NCBI GenBank assembly: GCA_949287565.1
Contig: CASEHG010000217.1
Span: 1-54,249 of the forward strand
Reading direction: 5' to 3'
DNA from: an uncultured Brachyspira sp.
GTDB lineage: Bacteria > Spirochaetota > Brachyspiria > Brachyspirales > Brachyspiraceae
DNA length: 54,249 nt
The position numbers and the translations under genes are program-made. A model generated the notes under the pieces. It was not told where the DNA came from, ran no database searches, and saw only the letters and a program-made list of their open reading frames with translations. Of this stretch, positions 10,316-18,492 are shown piece by piece. Within the stretch, counting starts at the first letter, position 1; each line of letters opens with the position of its first letter.

Positions 10316-12259
10316 ATGAATTATAAAAATCAAATAAGAGATAAAATTACATGGTTAAATCATAGAACTAAAGAATATGATAATGGGAATCCAACTGTTT
10401 CAGATCAAGAGTGGGATAGAGTTTATTTTGAATTAAGTGATTTGGAAAAGGAGTCTGGAATTATTTTTCCAGACTCTCCAACACAGAATATTCCATATGA
10501 AGTTAAAAATGAATTAAAAAAAGTAGAGCATTCTCATAAGATGTTATCTTTAGATAAAACAAAAGATGCAAATGATATTATATCTTTTTTTAAGAAAAAT
10601 AATACTTGTTTATTAATGTGTAAAATGGATGGACTAACTTGTTCATTAACTTATAAAAATGGGTTATTAATATCCGCTGAAACAAGAGGCAATGGACTTA
10701 TCGGAGAAGATGTCTTACATAATGCTAGAGTAATAAAATCAATTCCAAAAGAAATACCATATAAAGAAGATTTAACTGTCGATGGAGAAATTATAATTAC
10801 TTATAAAGATTTTGAAAAATTTTCAAATAATTATAAAAATCCTAGAAATCTTGCATCTGGCAGTATTAGATTATTAAATTCAAAAGAATGCGAAAATAGA
10901 TCATTGACTTTTGTAGTATGGGATATAATAAATGGTTTTTCCGATAAAATTTTTTTATCAGAGAAATTATCTGAAGTAGAAAAATTAGGCTTTGTAATTG
11001 TTCCTTATTTAGTAATAAACTCTATAGATTTGACTTTATTTGATGAGTATAAAAATTTATTAATTAAAAATGCTACAGAATTATCATATCCAATTGATGG
11101 ATTAGTATTTAAAATTAATAATATACAAGAAGGACAAAAACTAGGGAATACTGAGCATCATTTTAAAAATGCTATAGCATATAAGTTCTATGATGATTTG
11201 TATCCAAGTAAATTACAAAATATAGAATGGACAATGGGAAGAACTGGAATTATTACTCCCGTGGCAGTATTTGATACAATAGATATTGATGGGACTTTAA
11301 TAAATAGAGCTAGTTTACATAATATTAGTATATTAAAAGAAATACTTGGAGATAAACCTCATAAAGGTCAATATATCGAAGTATTTAAAGCTAATATGAT
11401 AATTCCGCAAATTAAAATTGCGGATAAAACATATAATAAACTATGTAATAATATACTTATTATACCAAGTGAATGTCCTATTTGTCATTCCCCTACTGTT
11501 ATAAAAAAAGAAAATTTATCAGAAGTTTTATTATGCTCCAATCCCAATTGTGAAGGGAAACTTATTAATATATTAAATCATTTTTGTAGTAAAAAAGGAT
11601 TAGATATTAATGGTTTATCTAAAGCAATTTTGGAAAAATTAATTGCTTGGGAATGGGTAAAAAATATTTATGATTTAATGGAATTAAAACAATATCGTAA
11701 TGAATGGATTAAAAAACCTGGTTTTGGAGAAAAATCTGTAGATAAAATTCTTAATTCTATTGAACAAGCTAAAAATACTACTTTAGATAAGTTTATTAGT
11801 GCTTTAGGCATCCCTCTTATTGGGAATAAAGCAGCTCTGCAATTAACTAATTATATAAATAGTTGGGAAGAATTTAGACAAAAAATTAATAATAATTTTG
11901 ATTTTTCTGTCTATGAAGATTTTGGGATTAATAAAAGTTTATCATTATTAAATTTTAATTATTCCGAAGCAGATAAAATATACCCATTATTAAATATTAG
12001 TAATAATAATAATAATTTAAATACTAACCTAAAAGATATTAATATTGTTATTACTGGAAAATTATTAAAATTTAAGAATAGAAGTGAATTAAGTAAATTA
12101 ATTCAAGAACGTGGAGGAAAAGTAACAGATAGTATTAGTCATAAAACTAGTTATTTAATTAATAATGATATAAATTCAGATTCTTCAAAAAATAAAATGG
12201 CTAAACAATATAATATCCCAATTATTTCAGAAGAAGATTTTATCAAAAAATTTTTATAA
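10316..12259 (+). CDS. ligA: NAD-dependent DNA ligase
   Basis: A 647-residue protein near the usual LigA length. Domain Ia-like N-terminus (TVSDQEWDRVYFEL), adenylation motif KMDG with the nucleotide-accepting Lys at residue 103, GEIII motif, OB fold, four-Cys zinc finger (CPICHSP ... CSNPNC), helix-hairpin-helix repeats (KKPGFGEKSVDKIL) and a C-terminal BRCT domain (INIVITGKLLKFKNRSEL). It seals nicks during replication. The gene contains no TAG at all, unlike nearly all its neighbours; its Gln codons are CAA/CAG. Confidence 0.95.
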   Translation: MNYKNQIRDKITWLNHRTKEYDNGNPTVSDQEWDRVYFELSDLEKESGIIFPDSPTQNIPYEVKNELKKVEHSHKMLSLDKTKDANDIISFFKKNNTCLLMCKMDGLTCSLTYKNGLLISAETRGNGLIGEDVLHNARVIKSIPKEIPYKEDLTVDGEIIITYKDFEKFSNNYKNPRNLASGSIRLLNSKECENRSLTFVVWDIINGFSDKIFLSEKLSEVEKLGFVIVPYLVINSIDLTLFDEYKNLLIKNATELSYPIDGLVFKINNIQEGQKLGNTEHHFKNAIAYKFYDDLYPSKLQNIEWTMGRTGIITPVAVFDTIDIDGTLINRASLHNISILKEILGDKPHKGQYIEVFKANMIIPQIKIADKTYNKLCNNILIIPSECPICHSPTVIKKENLSEVLLCSNPNCEGKLINILNHFCSKKGLDINGLSKAILEKLIAWEWVKNIYDLMELKQYRNEWIKKPGFGEKSVDKILNSIEQAKNTTLDKFISALGIPLIGNKAALQLTNYINSWEEFRQKINNNFDFSVYEDFGINKSLSLLNFNYSEADKIYPLLNISNNNNNLNTNLKDINIVITGKLLKFKNRSELSKLIQERGGKVTDSISHKTSYLINNDINSDSSKNKMAKQYNIPIISEEDFIKKFL

Positions 12260-12265
12260 AATTTT

Positions 12266-12294
12266 TTGACTTTTAAAAAAAATTATTATATTAT
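12266..12294 (+). promoter_or_regulatory. Sigma70-type promoter
   Basis: TTGACT (12266-12271), 17 bases, TATTAT (12289-12294), in the short gap after the ligase gene and before the 12328 gene. Confidence 0.6.
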
Positions 12295-12327
12295 ATATTC
12301 GTAAAGATTAAGGAAGAAAAACATTTT

Positions 12328-12522
12328 ATGAAAAAGAAAGAAATGAAAGAAGTAGCAAAAAAAATTGCTAAGTTAGAATTAATTATTCAAGATCCTTCGA
12401 GTACAATAGAAATGAAGAAAAAAGCAGAAAAGGAAATAATGAATATTTCTTTTAACGTAGGAAATTTATCGGATCTGGATTTAATTGATGAAATGGTTCA
12501 AGAAATTTTAGAAAAAACTTGA
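12328..12522 (+). CDS. Small helical protein, unknown function
   Basis: A 64-residue, Lys/Glu-rich protein predicted mostly helical (KKKEMKEVAKKIAKLELII). GGAAG lies 12 bases before the ATG. It terminates with TGA, and that stop overlaps the -35 box of the next promoter. No family recognised. Confidence 0.55.
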   Translation: MKKKEMKEVAKKIAKLELIIQDPSSTIEMKKKAEKEIMNISFNVGNLSDLDLIDEMVQEILEKT

Positions 12523-12547
12523 CATAAAATATTTTTTTTGATATAAT
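12519..12547 (+). promoter_or_regulatory. Perfect-consensus sigma70 promoter
   Basis: TTGACA (12519-12524), exactly 17 bases, TATAAT (12542-12547). It should drive the winged-helix gene at 12614 strongly; host RNA polymerase would recognise it. Confidence 0.8.
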
Positions 12548-12613
12548 TTTTACATAAGTAAAAACTTATATTACTAAATAAAATTTTAATATTAAAAGGA
12601 GAAATAAATAATT

Positions 12614-12886
12614 ATGGCTATGAAAGAAAACTCAAAGAGAATTTTAAATTATTTGAAGGAAGTTAACGGTTAGAATGTTACTGCTGCAGATGTGGCAGAG
12701 GCTCTAGGTTTAGAGAAGCGTTCTGTAGATGGTAGTTTCACCTCTGCTATTCAACGCAAGGGATTGGGTGTTCGCACTGCTGCTGAAATTGAGCTTGAAG
12801 ATGGAACTCATAAGCAGGTTAAATTCTTATCTCTTACTCCAGCAGGTATGAGTTACGATCCTGACGCCGAATCTGACGCTGAATAA
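12614..12886 (+). CDS. Winged-helix DNA-binding protein
   Basis: A 90-residue protein with a winged helix-turn-helix pattern: ILNYLKEVNGQNVTAADVAE, then ALGLEKRSVDGSFTSAIQRK as recognition helix and a beta wing (AEIELEDGTHKQVKFLSLT). It has a perfect promoter, an AAAAGGAGAAA ribosome-binding site and noticeably less AT-rich codons (CGC, CTG, GGT) than its neighbours, which fits a highly expressed gene. One TAG at codon 21 is read as Gln. A likely role is abundant DNA-binding or transcription control; this is inference. Confidence 0.75.
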
Positions 12887-12896
12887 TAATAGATAG

Positions 12897-12940
12897 TAAT
12901 TTAGGGGTAGAAAAATAATTTCTATCCCTAATTTGTTTAT
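12897..12940 (+). terminator. Terminator after the winged-helix gene
   Basis: Stem ttaggggtagaaa (12901-12913) with tttctatccctaa (12919-12931), one G.U, then TTTGTTT. Confidence 0.75.
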
Positions 12941-12946
12941 TAAAGT

Positions 12947-13885
12947 ATGATTATAAGTATAATTATTAGTTTCATTATAGGAATTATTTTAACTTCTGCT
13001 GGATTTTATATTTATTTTAATTCTAAAATTAAATCACATATTAATAAAAAATATTCTGTAAAATTACAAGAATATTATGATTTAGTTAATTAGATAACAA
13101 GCGCAACTTTAGAAAAAAATTCTATATTATCAGAAAATGAAAAATTAAAAAAAGAAAAGTCTGAATAGATTCAAAATTATTATTAGGAAACATTATAGAA
13201 TATATAGGAAAAATTATCTAATCATTTAGAAATAATAAGTAAATAGTATCAAGATGCTGAAAACGAATATAAAAATACTTATCTTCAAACAATGCAAGAT
13301 TATAATGCATAGCATTTAAATGCGATGCAAGAGAAACAAAAAGAACTTGAAAATATTAATAATATTATAGTAGATATGAAAGCCATTTCTGACGCAGCTA
13401 TTGCAAATAATATTAGACAAGAACAAATAAGATAGCAAGAAAATTTTTATAAATTATAGCTTTCAGAAAAAGATATTGAAGAAATAACTGAAATTAGAAA
13501 AATAGCTACAAAATTACGTAATCCAGAACTTTTAAATAAAGTATTATGGAAAATATATTATGAAAAACCATACACTGATTTAATTGGTAGAGTTTTAGGC
13601 TCTAATCTGCATACAGGAATTTATAAAATTACAAATTTAGAGAATAAAATGTGTTATGTTGGTCAATCAGTAAATATAGCAGAAAGATGGAAATAGCATA
13701 TAAAAAGAGGTATTGGCGCAGAAACACCAACAAAAAATAAACTTTATCCAGCAATGCAATCAATTGGAGTAGAAAATTTCTCATTTGAATTAATTGAAGA
13801 TTGTGATAAAACATTGCTAAATAGCCGTGAAGATTACTGGCAAGAATATTTTAAAGCAAAAGAATTTGGTTATAGTATTAAATAA
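12947..13885 (+). CDS. Membrane-anchored coiled-coil protein with C-terminal GIY-YIG domain
   Basis: A 312-residue protein. Residues 1-23 form a hydrophobic segment (MIISIIISFIIGIILTSAGF), residues about 30-190 a long coiled coil rich in Q/E/K/N, then a short linker (LRNPELLNKVLWKIYYEKPY), and residues about 225-312 a GIY-YIG domain (TGIYKITNLENKMCYVGQSV, ERWKQH, SREDYWQEYF). It is similar in architecture to DUF4041/T5orf172-type proteins. It is not inside an intron. About a dozen TAGs are read as Gln, mostly in the coiled coil. Substrate and role are unknown; a membrane-tethered nuclease is inferred. Confidence 0.75.
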
Positions 13886-13897
13886 GGAGAATATAAT

Positions 13898-14173
13898 ATG
13901 TATAGAATTATCGATACTCGAGCTTCTGGTAAAACCAGTAGACTTATGTTATTAGCAAAAGAGAATAATGGAGTATTTGTTTGTGCAAATCCTTATGCCA
14001 TGTAGACTAAAGCTCAAGCTTATGGTCTTACTGGTTTTGATATTATTTCTTATTATGATTATATTAATCATAATTATGAACATGGAAAAATGTGTTTTGT
14101 AGATGAACTTGATGTTTTTGTGAAATCTTTAGGGAATAATATTAGTGGCTATTCTTTAAGTATTGATGATTAA
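13898..14173 (+). CDS. Small P-loop ATPase-like protein
   Basis: A 91-residue protein with a Walker A-like DTRASGKTSRL (residues 6-16) and a Walker B-like KMCFVDELDVF, but no room for a full ATPase fold. GGAG precedes the ATG and the stop TAAGGAG supplies the next site. One TAG is read as Gln (AMQTKAQ). Its place before thyA and folA does not tell its role. Confidence 0.6.
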
Positions 14174-14183
14174 GGAGATAAAA

Positions 14184-15020
14184 ATGAATAAAGCAGATAA
14201 ATATATGAATAAATTTATTCTTTAGATTTTAGATGAAGGATATAAAGATATTAATCCTAGACCAAAATATAAAGATGGAGCCCCAGCGCACACTATTTCA
14301 ATAAATCACACTTTTAGACAGTATGATTTATCAAAAGGTGAATTTCCTATTTGTACTTTACGACCAATAGCCTGGAAAACAGGTATAAAAGAAATTTTCA
14401 CTATTTATCAAAAACCCACTAATAACATCCAAGAGATGGAAAGTATGGGGGTTAATTGGTGGAATGATTGGGATATTGGTGATGGAACTATTGGACAGCG
14501 TTATGGAGCTACAGTAAGTAGATATGATTTGATTAATCATTTAATCAAAGATATTCAAAATGATCCGTATGGGCGAAGAAAAATTGTTTCTCTGTGGCAG
14601 GAAACTGATTTACATGAGACTGCTGGATTAGCTCCTTGTGCTTTTTTAACTATTTGGAATGTTCGTGAAGAATATTTAGATATGGTATTAATTCAACGTA
14701 GTGGCGATATGCTTACTGCATCAGGTCCAGGAGGAATCAATGAAATTCAATATGCGGCTTTATTAATGATGATTGCTCGTCATACTGGATATAAGCCTGG
14801 TGTTTTTAGTCATTTAGTGGCTAATGAACAAATTTATGATCGTCATTATGATGCGGCAAAAGAAATTTTACATAGATATCAAGAAGATACTTTACAGCAA
14901 AAACCGTAGTTGATTTTAAATCCAGGCAAAACAAATTTTTATGATTTTACCATAGATGATTTCTCAATAGTAGATTACACTCCTATTAAACCTCAATTAA
15001 AATTGGAATTGGGTATTTAA
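14184..15020 (+). CDS. thyA: Thymidylate synthase
   Basis: A 278-residue protein. The nucleophile is Cys152 in LAPCAFLTIW; RSGDMLTASGPGGINEIQYA holds the Arg-Ser phosphate grip and the Asn that favours dUMP over dCMP; IYDRH follows. The usual PPCH is APCA here, so a dUMP hydroxymethylase cannot be excluded by eye, but the paired DHFR argues for methylation with methylene-tetrahydrofolate. Two TAGs (residues 13 and near 242) are read as Gln. It ends one base before folA. Confidence 0.9.
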
Positions 15021-15021
15021 G

Positions 15022-15510
15022 ATGATTGCCGCAATAGTAGCAGTTGATAAAAATTTTGGTATTGGCTATTAGGGATAGTTATTGGAGCATATTCCAGAAG
15101 ATATAAAGTTTTTTAAAAATAAAACTTCATATAGTATAGTTATTATGGGAAGAAAAACATATGATTCTTTACCTAAAAAGCCATTACCAGATAGACTTAA
15201 TATTGTAATTTCAAATAAATATTCAGGTTGTGCTGAAGGTACAATGTTTATGACTTATGAAGAGTGTAAATTAAGAATTGAATCTGGACAAATTCAAGAG
15301 GCTTTTATAATTGGGGGAGAAAGTATTTATCAGCAATTTCTACCTTATTGCGATATAATATATTTAACTTATTTAGATATATGTCATACAAATATAGATA
15401 CTTTTTTCCCTAACATTGATAAATTAAATGAATGGAAATGTATTTATCAAAGTGATATAAAAATATATAATAAAATACCATATCAATTTAAGACTTATAG
15501 TAGACATTAA
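15022..15510 (+). CDS. folA: Dihydrofolate reductase
   Basis: A 162-residue protein. IAAIVAVDKNFGIGYQGQL, EHIPEDIKFFK (acidic active site), VIMGRKTYDSLP and IIGGESIYQQFLP match DHFR motifs. The usual LPW is LLE here. It regenerates tetrahydrofolate used by the thymidylate synthase upstream; the two genes are one base apart. Two TAGs near residues 15-17 are read as Gln. Confidence 0.92.
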
Positions 15511-15539
15511 TTGATTTTCTTAAATAAAAATGATATAAT
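15511..15539 (+). promoter_or_regulatory. Sigma70-type promoter
   Basis: TTGATT (15511-15516), 17 bases, TATAAT (15534-15539), directly after the folA stop; it should start the replication operon. Confidence 0.65.
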
Positions 15540-15573
15540 ATAAATATAAGAAAAATGAAAGTGAGTCTTTTAG

Positions 15574-15942
15574 ATGTCTAACAAAGAAAAATTTATTAAT
15601 ATGATTTAGCAAGAAATCTTTGATAGGCCTGATATTTGGATAGAATAGTATGGTGAAGACTGGGAAGATATTCTTAATTTTTGGTCTATTTTAAAGAATA
15701 TAGAAGAAAAAGAAAAACCTTTATTTACTGATAATGGAAAATTGATTTTAAATTATTTAAAAAATAATAATACTATTGAATCTTGGAAAGCAAAAGATAT
15801 CGCTGAAGGATTATCCATTTCTTCAAGAACTGTATCTGGATCATTGAGAAAATTAGCAAATGATGGATTTGTTGAAAAAATAGGGAAAGATCCTGTAATT
15901 TATATATTAACAAATAAAGGTAAAAATATAATTATTGATTAA
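15574..15942 (+). CDS. Winged-helix/HTH regulatory protein
   Basis: A 122-residue protein. The C-terminal half is a MarR/ArsR-like winged helix: ESWKAKDIAEGLSISSRTVS as HTH and GSLRKLANDGFVEKIG as recognition helix, then a wing (VIYILTNKGK). The N-terminal 55 residues are acidic and unassigned. Two TAGs are read as Gln. It is the first gene after the 15511 promoter, so it may regulate the replication operon; that is inference. The ribosome-binding site is weak (AAAGTGAG). Confidence 0.7.
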
Positions 15943-15960
15943 AAGATAAGGAGAAAAATA

Positions 15961-16911
15961 ATGAAAACAGTATTAAACAATAAAACACATATTGAAGGAA
16001 TTTTATATGAGCATGATTTAGAATTACGTACATCTGGTCCTAATTCAAAAAATCCTGGTACACCTTTCATTACTGGAACTATAAGTTTAGCAACAGATAA
16101 TGCGATTACAAATATTGTTCCTATTCATTATACTTATGTTACTGCGACAACATCTAAAGGATCAGTAAATTCAACTTTTACACTTCTAAAAAATATTATT
16201 GATGGAATTTATACAACTTATATGGAGAATGGAGACAAAGCTCCTAGATTGCGTGTAGATTCTGCAATTGGATTAAATGATTTTTATACTGAGAGAAATG
16301 GAAAAACTGAATTAGTTAGTGCTAAAAGAAATGAGGGCGGATTTATTCATCTTTGTGATAATAATGCTTTAATAGAAGATGAAAAAAAGCGCGATACTTT
16401 TGAATGCGATATGATTATTACTAATTGTATCAGAATTGACGCTAATGAAGAAAAGAATTTACCTGAAAAACTTGTTGTAAAAGGTGCAATTTTTGATTTT
16501 AAAAAGGCTCTTCTTCCTATTGAATTTACAGCAGTGAATTCAAAAGCCATGGATTATTTTGAGGGATTGGGAGCTAGTTCTATGGAACCAGTATTTACAA
16601 AAGTTTGGGGACGTTAGATTTCTGAAACTATTGTTTCTATAACTACAGAAGAAAGCGCTTTTGGTGAGGCTTTAGTAAAAGAAAGCCGTAGTACTAGAAG
16701 AGATTGGGTTATTACAGGAGCTCTTTCAAAGCCTTATGTCTGGGATGATCAGAGTACAATAACCGTAAAAGAATTAGAAAAAGCTATGTCAGATCGTGAA
16801 ACTTATTTGGCAACAGTAAAACAACGTTATGAGGAATATAAAAATTCTAAAGGTCAATCTCCTTCTACTACAGAAAATGTAATTATCCCTTCTGGCGGAT
16901 TTGATTTTTAA
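15961..16911 (+). CDS. Conserved replication-operon protein, candidate ssDNA-binding protein
   Basis: A 316-residue protein with many beta-type segments (FITGTISLATDNAITNIVPI, IVPIHYTYVT) compatible with an OB-like fold, then a charged helical stretch and a Ser/Thr-rich C-terminus ending SGGFDF. It has no motif I can name. It stands directly before a Sak4-like recombinase and upstream of DnaB and primase, where phages often keep their ssDNA-binding or annealing protein; the short acidic/aromatic C-tip (FDF) also recalls SSB tails. AAGGAG precedes the ATG. One TAG (16616) is read as Gln. Confidence 0.5.
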
Positions 16912-16940
16912 TTAAAAAATAAAAAAGGAGTAAAATAAAT

Positions 16941-17906
16941 ATGGCGATAAATTTATTAGCTATTGAGCCACATAAAGTTTCAAGAGATCTAAGTGGATAT
17001 ATTACTTTTATTTATGGTGCTTATAAGACTGGTAAAACAACTTTAGCAACTCAAATGGATGGAGCATTATTGCTAGCTTTTGAACAAGGCTATAATGCTC
17101 TTCCAGGAGTATTACCATAGCCTGTTACATCTTGGATTGAAATGAAATAGATTTATAGAGAATTAAAGAAACCAGAAGTTCGAGCATTCTATAAAGCAGT
17201 TGTTGTTGATACTATTGATGTGGCTGCTGATATGTGTAAAAAATATATTTGTCAATAGAATGAAATTGAAGATTTAGGTGATCTTGGATACGGAAAAGGC
17301 TGGAGTAAATTTAAAGATGAATTTAATGATATCTTTAGAGGTCTTACTCAAATGGGTTATGCAGTATTCTTTATTGGACATGATAAAGAGGCAAAGGATA
17401 ATAATGGAAATATAACAAATATAAGACCATCATTATCTAATTCCACGAGAGAAGTTATAGCTGGTATGGCAGATATTTATGGTTATGCTAAACAAAGTGG
17501 CGCCGGGTAGCCTTCAGTCCTTGTATTAAGAGATAAAACTGGTTTTATTGAGTGTGGATCTCGTTTTAAATATGTCTCAGATGTTATTCCTATGAATTAT
17601 CAAGCATTAACTCAAGAAATCTTTAAAGCAATTGATATTGAAGCTAAAGAGCATGATAATAAATATGTAACAAATGAAAAAATGCAGGCAGTAGAAGAAG
17701 TTACATATGATTATGATAGTTTAATGTCTGAATTCCAAGATGTTGTAGGCAAATTGATGAATACAAATACAAATAATGCTTCAAAAATTACTACTATTGT
17801 AGAAAAATATTTGGGCAAAGGTAAAAAAGTAACTGAAACAACTCCTGATCAAGCTGGTTTTATTTATTTAATTTTAGAAGAAATAAAATCAGAATTATTG
17901 AAATAA
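16941..17906 (+). CDS. Sak4-like RecA-fold ATPase
   Basis: A 321-residue protein. Walker A GAYKTGKTTLA near residue 26, Walker B AVVVDTIDVA, then GYGKGWSKFKDEF and FFIGHDKE as in AAA_24/Sak4 single-strand annealing or recombinase proteins. The last 100 residues are acidic and helical. Four in-frame TAGs are read as Gln. Sak4 proteins work with a phage SSB in recombination; the upstream gene is the likely partner. Confidence 0.82.
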
Positions 17907-17925
17907 ACATAAAAATCTTTTTATG

Positions 17926-17964
17926 ATATGGATCAAGCTTAATTCAGCTTGATCCATATTTAAG
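17926..17964 (+). terminator. Hairpin between the Sak4 and zinc-finger genes
   Basis: A perfect 14-bp stem (atatggatcaagct, 17926-17939, with 17946-17959) and six-base loop. The trailing T tract is short (ttt in tattt), so it may be a partial terminator or a processing/stability element. Confidence 0.55.
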
Positions 17965-17978
17965 AGAAAGGAGTTTTT

Positions 17979-18491
17979 ATGGCACATAAAGTAAAATGTT
18001 ATTATTGTGGAAAAACTTTTGATAGAGATAAAGAGCCTTTTATACAAATAAATTCTCGTAGATATGCGCATACTTCATGTGGAGAAAAACATCAATAGGA
18101 TGAAGAAAAAATTAATAATGATAAAATTAATTTAGAAAATTATATAAAAAAATTATTTAATACATAGACTGTTGATACTAGAATTTAGAAACAGATTAAA
18201 CAATATGTAGAAAAATATAATTTTTCATATTCTGGAATACATAAAGCTCTAATTTATCATTATGAAGTTAAAGGTGGCTCTATTGATAAAAGCAATGGTG
18301 GAATAGGAATTGTCCCTTATGTATATCAAAATGCTTATAGATATTATTATTCATTGTGGGAAGCATAGCAAAAAAACTTAAATAAAGATGTACAAAGTTA
18401 TTAGCCAGTAATAAAAGAAATTACTATCAAAAGGCCTGAAAGAAATATAAAAAAACGAGTATTTTTTTCTTTCTTAGATTAGGAGGGATAA
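17979..18491 (+). CDS. Zinc-finger protein upstream of DnaB
   Basis: A 170-residue protein. An N-terminal CYYCGK ... YAHTSCGEKH makes a Cys2-His/Cys zinc site; the rest is helical (VEKYNFSYSGIHKALIYHYE, YVYQNAYRYYYSLWEAQQKN). AAAGGAG precedes the ATG. The gene runs into the dnaB ribosome-binding site (AGGAGGG lies in its last codons). A helicase-loader or replication-initiation role is possible from position only. About seven TAGs are read as Gln. Confidence 0.6.
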
Positions 18492-18492
18492 T

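Noticed and set aside
14184-15020. dCMP hydroxymethylase instead of thymidylate synthase
   Set aside because: The Asn preferring dUMP is kept (GGINEIQYA) and DHFR follows one base later; APCA in place of PPCH leaves some doubt.
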